A stretch of DNA of 64,000 bases from Azolla caroliniana. Lineage: Eukaryota; Polypodiophyta. Of the stretch, positions 52,720-63,323 are shown piece by piece. The notes beneath the pieces are model-generated. The model made no database searches. It was not told the DNA's origin and worked only from the letters and a program-made list of their open reading frames with translations. Numbering within the stretch: position 1 is the first letter of the stretch; each line of letters begins with the position of its first letter. The stretch covers positions 15,190,001 to 15,254,000 of the forward strand of contig JBHGNT010000003.1 in assembly GCA_043228905.1 (NCBI GenBank). Direction: 5' to 3'. The translations under genes were made by a program, and so were the position numbers.

Positions 52720-55692
52720 CTACTTCAGTCCGTAAAGGCTCTTCTTCAACCGGCATACCAGGTGCTCCTTCCCTTTCTTCTCGAATCCTTCCGGTTGCTG
52801 CATGTAGATCTCTTCTTCGAGGTCACCGTGAAGGAATGCCGTCTTCACGTCCATCTGTTCTACCTCGAGGTCCATGCTTGCCGCTATGCTCAGCACCGTC
52901 CGGATGGAGGTCATCTTCACTACCGGGGCAAGTATCTCGTCGAAGTCGACGCCCTTCTTCTGCTGAAACCCCTTCACCACGATCCTGGCTTTGTATCTCG
53001 GGGGGTTTCCGGCATCTCCCGGTTTCAGCTTGAACACCCACTTGTTTCGAAGTGCCCGCTTTCCTTTCGGCAACTCCACAAGTTTATATGTGTGGTTCTC
53101 ATGCAGGGAATCCATCTCGTCCTGCATGGCACTCAACCACCTGCGGCTCTGGGTGTCATGCTTTGCTTCTTCAAAGCTCTCCGGCTCCCCTTCGTCGGTT
53201 AGCAGCACATGCTCTGGTTCCGGAAATCTCCGGGGGGCCCTTCTCTCTCTTAGAGGATATCTCCGTTCGGGAGCTTCGGTAACCGGTTCTTCCGATTCTT
53301 CTTCTTCATCCGAATCCATTTCGGGATCGGGGCCGGTTCCGGTATCGTTTTCATCTTCTTCGGCCGGTTCTGTTTCTTCACCGTCTTCGGCCGGATCCTC
53401 GAGTGCTAACCGGTCCCTTGCCGGTCGGGACTGCTCCTCGTAGAGTTGATCCTCACCGGTCGACTTGGAGCTCTTCATCTTCTTCTCCGACTCCCAGTCG
53501 GCGAGTGTCTTGTCCTCCATGAAGATGATGTCTCGACTCCTGAATATCTTCTTGTCGACCGGGTTCCATACTCGGTAGCCGAACTCATCGTCGCCGTAAC
53601 CGAGGAATATGCATGGCCGGGTCTTTGGATCTAGCTTTCCTCTCCGGTCCTTTGCCACATGCACGTATGCGAGACACCCGAACACCTTCAGATGCCGGTA
53701 GGATACTTCCCTACCGGTCCACACTCTCTGCGGCGTGTCTCCGTCCAAAGGTACTGAGGGTGATCTGTTTATCACGTATGTCGCCGTCGACATTGGCTCA
53801 GCCCAAAACCCCTTGGGTAATTTCGCATGCGCCAGCATACTCCGGACCCTCTCCATTATGGTCCGGTTCATCCTCTCGGCCAGCCCGTTCAGTTCCGGCG
53901 TCTTCGGCACAGTAAACTCGAGTCGGATTCCCTTCGAGCGACAGTACTCCGCGAACTGCCCCCGGTATTCCCCTCCGTTATCCGCTCGTATCGCTTTCAG
54001 CTTCTTGCCGGATTCCCTTTCCACTCTCGCGTGAAGTTCTTTGAAGACGCACAACACTTGGTCCTTTGTCTTCAACGGTGCCGTCCACAGCTTCCGTCTG
54101 TGGTCATCAATGAATGTCACGAAGTACTGGGCTCCGCCATGTGACTTCGTTTCTACCTGACACACATCAGTGTGCACCAGCTCCAATGGTGCACTACGTC
54201 TCGTCGGTGGCCTTGAGTGGAAGGAGGTTCGGTTCTGCTTACCGGCCAGGCAATCGGTGCACTTCTCCAGGTGCACATGCTTCACTGGAATGAGGTTGTC
54301 TTCTGCAAGCCTCTTCATCCCCTTCTCACTCATGTGACACAGTCTTTTGTGCCACAGCTCACCGGCAGTGTCGGCTGCCACATTCAGCTCTTCCGGACAT
54401 AACCGGGCATTCATCAGGTACAGTGTGTTGACCTTCCGGGCCCGAGCCACTATCAGGCTCCCCTTGCTGAACTTCATGACACCGTTCCGGATGCTACCCA
54501 TGTAGCCTTCATCATCTAGCCTCCCGGCCGAGATCAGGTTCAATCGAACCTCCGGAATGTGTCGGACATCCTTCAGCAGCATTTTGCATCCGGTCGGGGT
54601 TGTCAACCACACGTCTCCTATGCCGGCAATCCGGCACGTACCTTCACTTCCCATCCGAACACAGCCATGCTCACCGACTGTGTAGGATGAGAAATATCTT
54701 CTCTCCGGGGTCAGGTGGAACGATGCTCCGGAATCGACCACCCAGGTCGTCTCATCGCCGGCAATGTTTAGTTCACCTTCTTCGGTGATGAGCATGATTT
54801 CTTCCTCACTTGCCGCGAGTGCCGTTGTTCCTTTCCAGTCCTGCCCTCGCCGATCCGAACCTCTCCGGTCCGTGGCTCCCCGGTATGCACCGTTTCTCTC
54901 CGGTGACTTCTTCGAATCGGTGTCGTCGGCTCCGTTGTCTTTTTGGTAATGCCGACAATTCTTTCGGAAGTGCCCCGGCTTCCCACAGTGGAAGCATGTG
55001 GGCCTTCCTCTTGACTGCGACTGGGTCCCCGACTTCTCCCGTCTTTGCGGACTCCGGTTCCATTGTATTCCCCGATCCGATTCGGTAAGCAGCGCCTTCG
55101 AGTCGGAGGCCGGTTCTTTGTCTCTCCGACGCGCTTCTTCGTTCAAAATACTTGTCTTTACCGTTTGTAAGGACAAGTTATCTTCGGTGCAGGAGGTGCT
55201 GAGAGTCACCACCAAGTTCTCCCAGCTTTCCGGCAATGTACACATCAGGATGATGGCTTGCATTGCATCCTCCAATGGGAACTTGATCGCCCCAAGCTGG
55301 TTCACGAATCCCATGAACGTGCTTACGTGTTCCACCATACTCTCGCCGTCCCGATACTTGAGGTTCACTATCTTCCTCATCAGGGAGGTCCGGTTCAACG
55401 CATTCTTCCTCTCGTAGAGGCCCGACAGCTTCTTCCACATCTCATATGCGTTGGTGTCGTTCGCCACATGTTGTAGGACGCTTACATCGACATATTGTCG
55501 GATCGTCGCTACGGCTTTCCGGTTCAGGAGCTTCCACTCCGACTCAAGTACCCCTTTCGGTATTTCCGACCTGTCAATCGGTTCGTACAGGTCCCGAACA
55601 ATCAGAAGATCCTCCATCTTGATCTTCCAGTCGGCGTAATTCTGCGCATTCAGCACCATCATCCCCGGCTGCCCGCTGCCGCCGCCTTCCAT
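52720..55692 (-). CDS. Copia-2b polyprotein, part 1 (Gag, protease, integrase, start of RT)
   Basis: Same architecture and length as Copia-2a from ATG 55692: zinc knuckle CFHCGKPGHFRKNC, protease DSGA, integrase D-D-E motifs (HTDVC, RADNGGEY, LAERMN) and reverse transcriptase ending SLYGLK-stop. I count roughly fifteen residue differences to 2a over about 990, including DDHRRKLW for DDHSRKLW close to the integrase core and ILAPVVKM for IFAPVEKM in the reverse transcriptase. No frameshift. Confidence 0.95.
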   Translation of the reverse strand: MEGGGSGQPGMMVLNAQNYADWKIKMEDLLIVRDLYEPIDRSEIPKGVLESEWKLLNRKAVATIRQYVDVSVLQHVANDTNAYEMWKKLSGLYERKNALNRTSLMRKIVNLKYRDGESMVEHVSTFMGFVNQLGAIKFPLEDAMQAIILMCTLPESWENLVVTLSTSCTEDNLSLQTVKTSILNEEARRRDKEPASDSKALLTESDRGIQWNRSPQRREKSGTQSQSRGRPTCFHCGKPGHFRKNCRHYQKDNGADDTDSKKSPERNGAYRGATDRRGSDRRGQDWKGTTALAASEEEIMLITEEGELNIAGDETTWVVDSGASFHLTPERRYFSSYTVGEHGCVRMGSEGTCRIAGIGDVWLTTPTGCKMLLKDVRHIPEVRLNLISAGRLDDEGYMGSIRNGVMKFSKGSLIVARARKVNTLYLMNARLCPEELNVAADTAGELWHKRLCHMSEKGMKRLAEDNLIPVKHVHLEKCTDCLAGKQNRTSFHSRPPTRRSAPLELVHTDVCQVETKSHGGAQYFVTFIDDHRRKLWTAPLKTKDQVLCVFKELHARVERESGKKLKAIRADNGGEYRGQFAEYCRSKGIRLEFTVPKTPELNGLAERMNRTIMERVRSMLAHAKLPKGFWAEPMSTATYVINRSPSVPLDGDTPQRVWTGREVSYRHLKVFGCLAYVHVAKDRRGKLDPKTRPCIFLGYGDDEFGYRVWNPVDKKIFRSRDIIFMEDKTLADWESEKKMKSSKSTGEDQLYEEQSRPARDRLALEDPAEDGEETEPAEEDENDTGTGPDPEMDSDEEEESEEPVTEAPERRYPLRERRAPRRFPEPEHVLLTDEGEPESFEEAKHDTQSRRWLSAMQDEMDSLHENHTYKLVELPKGKRALRNKWVFKLKPGDAGNPPRYKARIVVKGFQQKKGVDFDEILAPVVKMTSIRTVLSIAASMDLEVEQMDVKTAFLHGDLEEEIYMQQPEGFEKKGKEHLVCRLKKSLYGLK

Positions 55693-55707
55693 TTTCTGCA
55701 ACAGCTC

Positions 55708-55720
55708 ACTCTGATACCAG
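55708..55720 (-). other. Copia-2b primer binding site
   Basis: Complement of CTCTGATACCAGA, as in Copia-2a. Confidence 0.88.
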
Positions 55721-55722
55721 AT

Positions 55723-56336
55723 TGTTGGGAACCGACGCTTCGATTCACCTTCACCACTCGGCCACAACCGAGTAATCGCGAATCAATGCAGCAGAAAATA
55801 GGAACCAAAGAGAGAAACACACGAATACACAGGGATTAACGTGGAAAACCCTAGATGGGAAAAACCACGGGAGTACAAGACTCCAAACTAACACTATACA
55901 AAGAGAAGTATACAATGGCGAGCTGCAAGGCGACGACCTTGAGCTCGCTGTCCTCGCCACAGACGGCGGAAATACACAGAGGCGTCGTCCTCTTCCTCTC
56001 TCGCGCTCTATCTCTCTCTCTCTCTCTCTCACGGCTGCTCCCTCTTCACTCCTCTTGAGTGGAAAAACAGAAAAATGATCAGCAACACTAAAACTATTTG
56101 CCCTAAGTCATATTTATACATATATGACTTTGGGGCTATTTACAACCATAGCCTCAGGGGCCCTTAGCAGACATATTCACGGATATGTCCCTGCATCCGG
56201 ATCTCTCTCCGGGTACATTCGTCATCCGGCTCCGAAGTCGGGGTCTTCATCATCCGGTTCCGAAACCGAAACCGGGCTTGTCGGCATTCATCTCCGACAT
56301 CCGACCATCCCATCCGAAGGGACCGTAATCCCAACA
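55723..56336 (-). repeat. Copia-2b 5' LTR
   Basis: TGTTGGGAACCGACG to GTAATCCCAACA; 614 bp. Confidence 0.95.
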
Positions 56337-56605
56337 GTACCATCAACTTTGGCAAGGAGACTAATCTTTGGTTCTCGAGGGGAGTTTTGAGCCCCCGACG
56401 CTTGTTCCCGTAATCACAATAGAGTAGCCTCGAGTTGGTAAACCCGTTGTGATAATTCTTGAACTTGTTGAGCTCTTTCAGTACTCACTTGTTGTAGGTC
56501 GCCCAATAGCCTTTGATTTTCATGCTCTAATGCGACAAATTTATTCGTGAGCATGTCGAGCTCGGAGAGAACACGGATATATTCTTGTTTGCTCACGAAC
56601 TCCAT
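56337..56605 (-). pseudogene. Gypsy B (copy 2): Gag N-terminal part
   Basis: Open on minus from ATG 56605: MEFVSKQEYIRVLSELDMLT and the coiled coil QVQELSQRVYQLEATLL, then a stop near 56414. Equivalent of 46760-47028 in copy 1. Confidence 0.8.
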
Positions 56606-56680
56606 GAGGAACGAGGGGAGAGGGGAAGAAATAAGAGAACTTGTGGAAGAGGGAGAAAATGGAAAAAAATTGGTTCAAAC

Positions 56681-57161
56681 TGTCAAGACAAAGAGAAAAA
56701 GAGAACAAAGAGAGAGAAAAAAAGGAAAGAGATAAATTGATGAGGCAGAAAGAGAGAATTGAAAAGAAAGTATTGTATTGCAATATAAGATGGAGTACAT
56801 AGAGTAGGCAATTGGGAGCTATAGGATGGTGTTGAACCAATTTGGTTTTTGGATGGTTGATAACTCCTTGTTTATAACTCTCTATAGAGTAATCTAGAAC
56901 ACTCTAGAAATTTATGGGGTAATCGAGTAATCTAGAAGGTTTATAGCATATTTTAGAAGGTTCTAGCATATAGAACACTCTAGAATACTCTAGGACATTC
57001 TAGAATATAAAGTAATTCAGAATATCCTTATGATATTAGATTATATATTCTAAAAACAATACATATTAACTTGTTATTACAATGGTTAAGGAGTTGACAT
57101 GCGTATAACAAGGTTGTGGGTTCAATTCCTTTCCAGACAAATGGTGAGTGTCGTCATGATA
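56681..57161 (-). mobile_element. Gypsy B LTR 2
   Basis: TGTCAAGACAAAG to GTCGTCATGATA; 481 bp, including an extra AAAGAGAACAAAG segment near its left end. It is the 5' LTR of copy 2 on minus. Its outer end reads GATA rather than GACA. Confidence 0.8.
56961..57005 (-). promoter_or_regulatory. Heat-shock-element-like array in LTR B2
   Basis: The seven 5-bp-phased modules of LTR B1 are conserved at 56973-57005, and the neighbouring trimer reads TTTTAGAAGGTTC (first module weakened). Confidence 0.6.
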
Positions 57162-57290
57162 CGCTCCAATCGACCTTGGTGTTCCTCCTCTCTGGCATCT
57201 TCTCCAACCTCAACCCGCCAATGACCACCCATTTCGCACTCGTTCCGACCACAAGGTCTATAAACATAACTTCGATCTCAGGCAAGGGTG
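57162..57290. other. Unassigned junction segment
   Basis: Short segment with an open plus frame (FLLSGIFSNLNPPMTTHFAL) between LTR B2 and the resumed array. It looks like a captured gene fragment, but no family is recognised. Confidence 0.3.
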
Positions 57291-57608
57291 CGATGGGCGG
57301 GGCGAATCCGATGTCATCTCGCAGGGCATTGCCGCCTAAGATCTCACACCACCATATCCTAAATGGTTTCCTCGTTCCCCTACCTCCTCTACCGCTTTTG
57401 ATCCCTTGGGGGGTATAGTCGGTCGTCCGCGAGGCAGGGCGAATATCATCATATGATCTCTACTCCGACTGCATTGTTAGGTATTGCCGCCCATAAGCAA
57501 ACGAATTTCGTTGCAACCCCTGTACTACCGACAAAGTCGGGCCTCGTTTTCGACATTCCGGTCCATGCTCCGAACGAGTTGTACGATCGATACTTTCAAC
57601 ACGATGAT

Positions 57609-57680
57609 GTTATTGTAGTATAGTGGTGAGTATTCCCGCCAGTCACGTAGGTGATCCGGGTTCGATCGCCAGCAACGGCA
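57609..57680 (+). pseudogene. tRNA-Asp-like copy 9
   Basis: 72 nt; loop CAGTCAC (U33 lost), acceptor GTTATTG and T stem mispaired. Confidence 0.65.
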
Positions 57681-58000
57681 CGAAGGGCAGGGCATATACG
57701 ATGTCATCTCCTAGGGCATTTCCGCCTAGGATTCCGCACCGCTATATACTCAATTCTTTCCTCATTTCCCCGAATCCTATACCCATTTCGAGACCTTAGG
57801 GAGTACAGTCGGTTGTCCGCGAGGCAGGGCGCATGTCAACATATGATCTTTCTTGTCCAACGACACTTCTCGGTATTACCGCCCATAAGCGGACGAATTT
57901 CGTTGCAAACTTTGTACTGCCGACGAAGCCGGGCCTCGTTTTCAACATTCAGGTCCATACTCCGAACGAGTTATACGATCAAAACATCCAACACGACGAT

Positions 58001-58072
58001 GTCGTTGTAGTATAGTTGTGAAAATTTCCGCCTGTCATGCGGGTGGCCCGTGTTTGATCCTCGGCAACGGCA
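58001..58072 (+). tRNA. tRNA-Asp(GTC)-like copy 10
   Basis: 72 nt; acceptor GTCGTTG/CAACGGC paired, anticodon arm paired, GTC; the T arm GTGTTTGATCC is altered, weakening the B box. Confidence 0.55.
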
Positions 58073-58365
58073 CGAAGGGTGGGGAGAATGCGATGTCATC
58101 TCCTAGGGGATTGCTGCATTGCATCCCGGACCGCCATATCCTCAATGCTTTCCTCGTTCTCCCGAACCCTCTACCCTTTCCAGCCCATAAGGGGTACAAT
58201 TGGTCGTTCGGGAGGAAGGGCGCATGTCATTGTATGATCTCTCTTGTCCGACTACACTCCTGGGTATTGTCCCCATAAGCGGACGAATTTCAATGCAACC
58301 CGTGTACTGGCGAAGAAGCCAGGCGTCATTTTCAACATTCGGGTCCATGGGACAAACGAGTTGTA

Positions 58366-58437
58366 CGAGTTGTAGTATACTCGTGAGTATTCCCGCCTGT
58401 CACACAGGTGATCTAGGTTCGATCCCCGGCAACAGAG
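58366..58437 (+). pseudogene. tRNA-Asp-like copy 11
   Basis: 72 nt; 5' acceptor CGAGTTG and 3' acceptor CAACAGA do not pair; GTC anticodon kept. Confidence 0.65.
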
Positions 58438-58758
58438 GGAAGGGCGGGGCATATCCGATGTCATCTCCTAGGGCATAGCCGCATAGGATCCCGCACCCCC
58501 ATATCGTAAATGCTTTCCTCTATTCCCCGAATCCTCTACCCATTTCGAGCCCTTTGCGGGGTATAGTCGGTTCTCCGCGAGGCAGGACACATGTCAACAT
58601 ATGATCTCTCTCATCCGACTGCACATCTGGGTATTGCCGCCCATAAGCGGATGAATGACGTTGCAAACCTTGTACTGTCGACGAAGTCGGGCCTTGTTTT
58701 CAACATTCGGGTCCATTTTCCGAACGAGTTAAACGATCGATACTGCGAACACGAGGAT

Positions 58759-58830
58759 GTCATTGTAGTAGAGTCGTGAGTATTCTCGCCTGTCATGCAG
58801 GTTACCTAGGTTCGATCCCCGACAACGGCG
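58759..58830 (+). tRNA. tRNA-Asp(GTC)-like copy 12
   Basis: 72 nt; GTC anticodon, B box GGTTCGATCCC; mismatches in acceptor, anticodon and T stems. Confidence 0.5.
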
Positions 58831-59098
58831 AGAACAGCTGTGCGAATCCAACGTCATCTCCTAGGGTATTGCTGCCTCAGATCCCACACCGCCCATGGGG
58901 GGTACAGACGATCAACCGGGAGGAAGGGCGCATGTCATCGTATGATCTCTCTCGTGCGACTGCACTCACCGGTATTGTCCCCATCAGCGGACAAATTTCA
59001 TTGCAAACCGTGTACTGGCGACGAAGATGGGCCTCTTTTTCAACATTCAGATCCATGTTCCGAACGAGTTATACCATCGATCATTCCAATACGACGAT

Positions 59099-59170
59099 GT
59101 CGTTGTAGTATAGTGGTGAGTATTCCCGCCTGTCACACGGGTGACCCGGGTTCGATCCCCGGCAACGGTG
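59099..59170 (+). tRNA. tRNA-Asp(GTC), copy 13
   Basis: 72 nt, the best copy: acceptor GTCGTTG pairs with CAACGGT (terminal wobble), T stem CCGGG/CCCGG perfect, GTC anticodon, A and B boxes intact; one mismatch in the anticodon stem (CCCGC/ACGGG). Confidence 0.75.
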
Positions 59171-59383
59171 TGAAGGACAGGGAGAATCCGATGTCATCTC
59201 CTAGGGCATTGCCACGTCGGATCCTGCACCGCCATATCCTAAATGCTTTCCTCGTTCTCCCGAAACCTCTACCCTTTCCAGCCCATGAAGGGTACAATCG
59301 GTCGTCCGGGAGGAAGGGCGCATGTCATCGTATGATCTCTCTCGTCCGACTACACTCGTAGGTATTGTCCCCATAAGCGGACT

Positions 59384-59455
59384 ACACTTGTAGTAGAGTC
59401 GTGAGTATTCTCGCCTGTCACGCAGGTGACCTAGGTTCGATCCCAAGCAACGACG
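59384..59455 (+). pseudogene. tRNA-Asp-like copy 14
   Basis: 5' acceptor replaced by spacer (ACACTTG) after a deletion; GTC and B box GGTTCGATCCC remain. Confidence 0.65.
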
Positions 59456-59774
59456 AGAATAACTGTGCGAATCCAACGTCATCTCCTAGGGCATTGCCGC
59501 CTCATATCCCACACCGCCATATCCTCAATGCTTTCCTCGTTCTCCCAAATCCTCTACCCCTTTCTAGCCCATGGCGGGTACAGACGATCAACCGGGAGGA
59601 AGGGCGCATGTCATGGTATGATCTCTCTCGTGTGACTGCACTCACCAATATTGTCACCATAAGCGGACGAATTTCATTGCAAACCGTGTACTGGCGACGA
59701 AGATGGGCCTCTTTTTCAACATTCGGGTCCATGTTCCGAACGGGTTATACGATCGATATTTCCAGCACGACGAT

Positions 59775-59845
59775 GTCGTTGTAGTATAGTGGTGAGTATT
59801 CCCGCCTCTCACACGGGTGACCCGGGTTCGATCCCCGGAAACGCG
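59775..59845 (+). pseudogene. tRNA-Asp-like copy 15, anticodon CTC
   Basis: Loop CTCTCAC; T stem perfect, but the 3' acceptor AAACGCG has lost a base. Confidence 0.65.
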
Positions 59846-60125
59846 AAGGACAGGGAGAATCCGATGTCATCTCCTAGGGCATTGCCACGTAGGATCCCGC
59901 ACCGCCATATCCTAAATGCTTTCCTCGTTCTCCCAAAACCTCTACCCATTCCAGCCCATGAGGGGTACAATCGGTCATCCGGGAGGAAGGGCGCATGTCA
60001 TCGTATGATCTCTCTCGTCCGACTACACTCGTAGGTATTGTCCCCATAAGCAGACGAATTTCATTTTTAAGATTCAGGTCCATGCTCCAAACGAGTTGTA
60101 CGATTAATACTTCCCACACTACAAT

Positions 60126-60197
60126 GTCGTTGTAGTATAGTCGTAGGTATTCCCGAATATCACACAGGTGACCCAGGTTCGATCCTCGGAAACGGCG
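60126..60197 (+). pseudogene. tRNA-Asp-like copy 16
   Basis: Anticodon arm CCCGA-ATATCAC damaged; D arm changed to GTCGTAGG. Confidence 0.65.
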
Positions 60198-60477
60198 GCG
60201 CGAAGGGCGGGGCGTATCCGATATCATCTCCTAGGGAATTACTGACTAGGACCCGGCACCGCGGTTTCGAGCCCTTGGGCGGTATAATCGGTCATCCGCG
60301 AGGCAAGACGCATGTCATTATAAAACCTCTCGTCCGACTGCACTGTTGGGTATTGCCACCGATAAGCGGACGAATTTCGTTGCAACCCCTATACTGCCAA
60401 CGAAGTCGAGCCTCTTTTTCGACATTCGGGTCCATGCTCCGAACGAGTTGTACGATCGATACTTCCCACACAATGAT

Positions 60478-60549
60478 GTCGTTGTAGTATAGTGGTGAGT
60501 ATTCCCGCCTGTCACACGGGTGACATGGCTTTGATGCCCGGCAACGGCC
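60478..60549 (+). pseudogene. tRNA-Asp-like copy 17
   Basis: 5' half and GTC anticodon arm good; the B box reads GGCTTTGATGCC and the T stem is broken. Confidence 0.6.
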
Positions 60550-60866
60550 GGAAGGGTGGGGCGAATCCGATGTCAAATCCTAGGGCATTACCGCCTAGCC
60601 TCCGGCACCGACATATGCTCAATACTTTCCTCATTCCCCTGAATCCTGTACCCCTTTCGAGCCCTTGGGGGGTACAATCCGTCGTCCGTGAGGCAAGGTG
60701 CATGTCATCATTAAATCTCTCATCCGACTCTACTATAAGGTATTGTCGCCCATAAGCAGACGAATTTCGTTGCAACTCCTGTACTGCCGACGAAGACGGG
60801 CCTCTTTTTGACATTCGGGTACATGGTCCGACCGAGTCGTACGATCGATACTTCCCACACAATGAT

Positions 60867-60910
60867 GTCGTTGTAGTATAGTGGTGAGTATTCTTGCCTA
60901 TCACATGGCA
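60867..60910 (+). pseudogene. tRNA-Asp pseudogene, copy 18 (5' half)
   Basis: Breaks off after the anticodon arm and joins the spacer at GGCAGGTCGCATATCC. Confidence 0.75.
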
Positions 60911-61083
60911 GGTCGCATATCCTCAAATAATCTCTCATCCGATTGCACTACTGGGTATTGTTGCCCATAAGCAGACGAATTTCGTTGCAACCCTTGGACT
61001 ATCGCCGAAGACGGGCTTCATTTTTGACATTCGGGTCCATATTCCGAACGAGTTGTACGATCGATACTTCAAAACAAGAGGAT

Positions 61084-61155
61084 GTCGTTGTAATATAGTG
61101 GTGCGTATTCTCGCCGGTCACGCGGGTGACACGGGTTCGATCCCCGGTAACAGCA
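61084..61155 (+). pseudogene. tRNA-Asp-like copy 19
   Basis: GTC present but U33 changed to G (loop CGGTCAC); 3' acceptor TAACAGC. Confidence 0.6.
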
Positions 61156-61396
61156 CAAAGGGCGGGGTGAATCCGATGTCATCTCCTACGGCATTGCCGC
61201 CTAGGTTTCCGCACCGCAATATCCTCAATGGTTTCCTCTACCCCTTTCGAGCAGTTGGGGGGTACAGTCGGCAGGGCGCATATCGTCATATGATATCTCG
61301 TCGGACTACACTCATGGGTATTGCGGACAAATTTTGTTTCTACCCCCTGTATTGGAAACAAAACTGGGCCTCGTATTCGACAGTCCGGTTGATCAA

Positions 61397-61856
61397 TGTT
61401 AATCCTAGGCCCGGACAACAGCCTAACACAGGTTGTCCACTTAAGACACTTCACCAAAGGATGTTACGGCAGGATGACTTACGACACAACGTTTAATTAG
61501 ACCTGAATCGATTACTTAGCAACACATCATTAACACGCGTAAGATATAACAAAGAGTATAGAACAGTAATCAATACTGAAAGATTAAGGCAATAAGTTCT
61601 ATTAATTATCCGGTGTTGATTACATTGTAACCGGGCCTTTATATAGGTCTCCGGTGCGAAGTACAAAACGGTGCCAACCGGCACCTTTTCGGGATTGGTC
61701 CGGATCCGGATCGGCATACCGATTCCGGTTCGTCTGTCCACATTTTCTCATATATTAATATATATTAAGACTACTAATTACAACACTTCCCGAATAAACT
61801 ATTCCTTTCACACTCTGGTCTGGACCTTCTTAAGCCTTCTTGCCAGCCGGGCAACA
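61397..61856 (-). mobile_element. Gypsy X-family LTR (minus)
   Basis: 460 bp; on minus TGTTGCCCGGCTGGC to GGATTAACA. The TATA-like complement of GCCTTTATATAGG is at about 61632, and further matches to 11074-11427 include TGTAACCGGGCC and ACGCGTAAGATATAAC. It abuts the tRNA array at 61396. Confidence 0.85.
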
Positions 61857-62490
61857 CATGGCACACTCTTTCTTCTCTGCGTTGTCTTTGTTTTGGTTGT
61901 CGTGGTTGGTCGTCTGTCCAGCCCGTTTGGGCACTCCGGCCACTGTTCAGCTATTACGACCGCTTTGGCCGCTCCTCGGCCACTCCTCGGCCACTCTTTG
62001 GCCGCTCATCCGTCTCCATCTCCCGCCGTTTCGACCGGTTTCCGGCCCTTCTGGTCTCTGTTGGTTTCCGTCTATTCGAGTCCGCGTCTGTGTCTCTTCT
62101 CTGTCTTCTATGGTCCTTCGGTGTTAAGCAACTCTGGTTCCGACTCTCTCGCGTTGTTTCTTCTGGAACCATTGCCCGTGCATTCTCATCACATCCTGCC
62201 GGTCTCCGCTCCACACACTGCGACTTTCTCCGCAGTCTCCTGGTGGGCTTCTCTTTCCGGTCGTGCTGGCAACGGTTCCCTTTGCGTTGCTGTTTGTCCA
62301 GCCGTGCATCTTGCACCACGCTTTTGAGAACACGCACATTGTCGCAAACCGCTTTCGGAAACACGCACATGGACACTAATCGCAACCTCGCACAAACATT
62401 GTTGCCATTCATGCATTCCTCCATAGACTTCTTCCAACATCTTCACCGTCATTTTTGCGTTTCGCCATTTCTTGCAGTTAGTCGCTATGG
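61857..62490 (-). pseudogene. Probable remnant of the X-family coiled-coil ORF
   Basis: On minus, next to the LTR on the internal side as in X. Open frame 62424-61954 is rich in R, K, E and Q (LDKQQRKGNRCQHDRKEKPT), with further pieces in other frames. Composition and position fit a decayed coiled-coil ORF, but no conserved motif (for example the C-terminal LDILDE) is found, so the call is tentative. Confidence 0.4.
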
Positions 62491-62767
62491 CTTGCTCATC
62501 CGTGTATCATTCTTCGACTCCGTCTCCAAAGGGGGGTCGCCTTAGTGGTCGCCAAAAGGTGTTGTATGTTTTAGGGTTAACATTTATGATGATTGGTGAT
62601 AAGCATTGGGAGATTGATTATGACATTGATAGTGATGAAGATGGAAATGGTGATGGCGATAAGAATCATTGTGGGTGATAGCATGATGTGCATTGAGAAG
62701 CATTGCGGGGTGGGGGGTGGTGCCTAGAATGGCTCCACCCCCCTCCCAAGGGGGTTTAACGTAAGGG
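62491..62767. other. Unassigned segment
   Basis: No clear coding or repeat identity; possibly more of the X-family internal region. Confidence 0.3.

Positions 62768-62819
<52 letters not shown>
62768..62819. repeat. (GA)n microsatellite
   Basis: About 26 AG units with one interruption (GAAAGAG) near its start. Confidence 0.95.
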
Positions 62820-62822
<3 letters not shown>

Positions 62823-63090
62823 TGATTATATGTTTCATTCATTCCCCATAAGGCGTTAAATAGTACAAGAGGGGGTAGATACATAGGGGTGTAAGTCCCC
62901 TCGAGCATTCATACTGGACACTCACTCACACTTTCTCGTATCCATCCACATGCACACACGTGTGCATGTGTTCACATACGTATAGACTCACAATTACATT
63001 TATGCCCCCTACACATACACAACAACATCATGATAACATTCGACGCTCGCGTATCACACTTTACTCTCCGTACATCTCGTACAGGGTAAC
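62820..63090. other. Unassigned segment before the array resumes
   Basis: Contains a near-palindromic CACACACGTGTGCATGTGT near 62951; nothing else recognised. Confidence 0.35.
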
Positions 63091-63251
63091 AATCAATACA
63101 GGTCACATCTCATCATATAATCTATCGTTCGATTGCACTCCTGGGTATTGCCGCCCATAAGCGGACGATTTTCTTTGCAACCGAAGTACAGGCGACGAAA
63201 CCGGCCCTTGTTTTCGACATTCATGTCGATGAATATTTCCAACATGAGGAT

Positions 63252-63323
63252 GTCGTTGTAGTCTAGTGGTGAGTATTCCTACTTGTCACGCGGGTCACTC
63301 GGGTTCGATCCCCGGCAACGACA
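63252..63323 (+). tRNA. tRNA-Asp(GTC), copy 20
   Basis: 72 nt; acceptor GTCGTTG/CAACGAC fully paired by a T-A in place of T-G, GTC anticodon, B box GGTTCGATCCC; one mismatch in the anticodon stem. Confidence 0.6.

Larger units (their letters stand above)
50992..56336 (-). mobile_element. Copia-2b, complete young Ty1/copia element
   Basis: 5345 bp with 614-bp LTRs (50992-51605, 55723-56336) and perfect target duplication GTACC (50987-50991, 56337-56341). Internal sequence is nearly identical to Copia-2a at a constant offset of 16100 bp, and the LTR CT run is one unit shorter in both LTRs. LTRs differ at about three positions near the ends (for example 50998, 51001, 51028). It is inserted in Gag of Gypsy B copy 2; the unsplit target is seen at 46757-46765. 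Confidence 0.97.
57291..61396 (+). repeat. tRNA-Asp tandem array, block 2
   Basis: Eleven units of about 285-395 bp with the same spacer motifs as block 1. Length differences come from spacer deletions, for example between copies 13 and 14. Terminated at 61397 by an X-family LTR. Confidence 0.95.

Noticed and set aside
57162-57290. Captured host gene exon at the LTR B2 edge
   Set aside because: The open stretch is too short and matches no family I can recognise.
61857-62490. New arginine-rich protein gene on minus
   Set aside because: Position beside an X-family LTR and the composition fit a decayed retroelement ORF better than a host gene.
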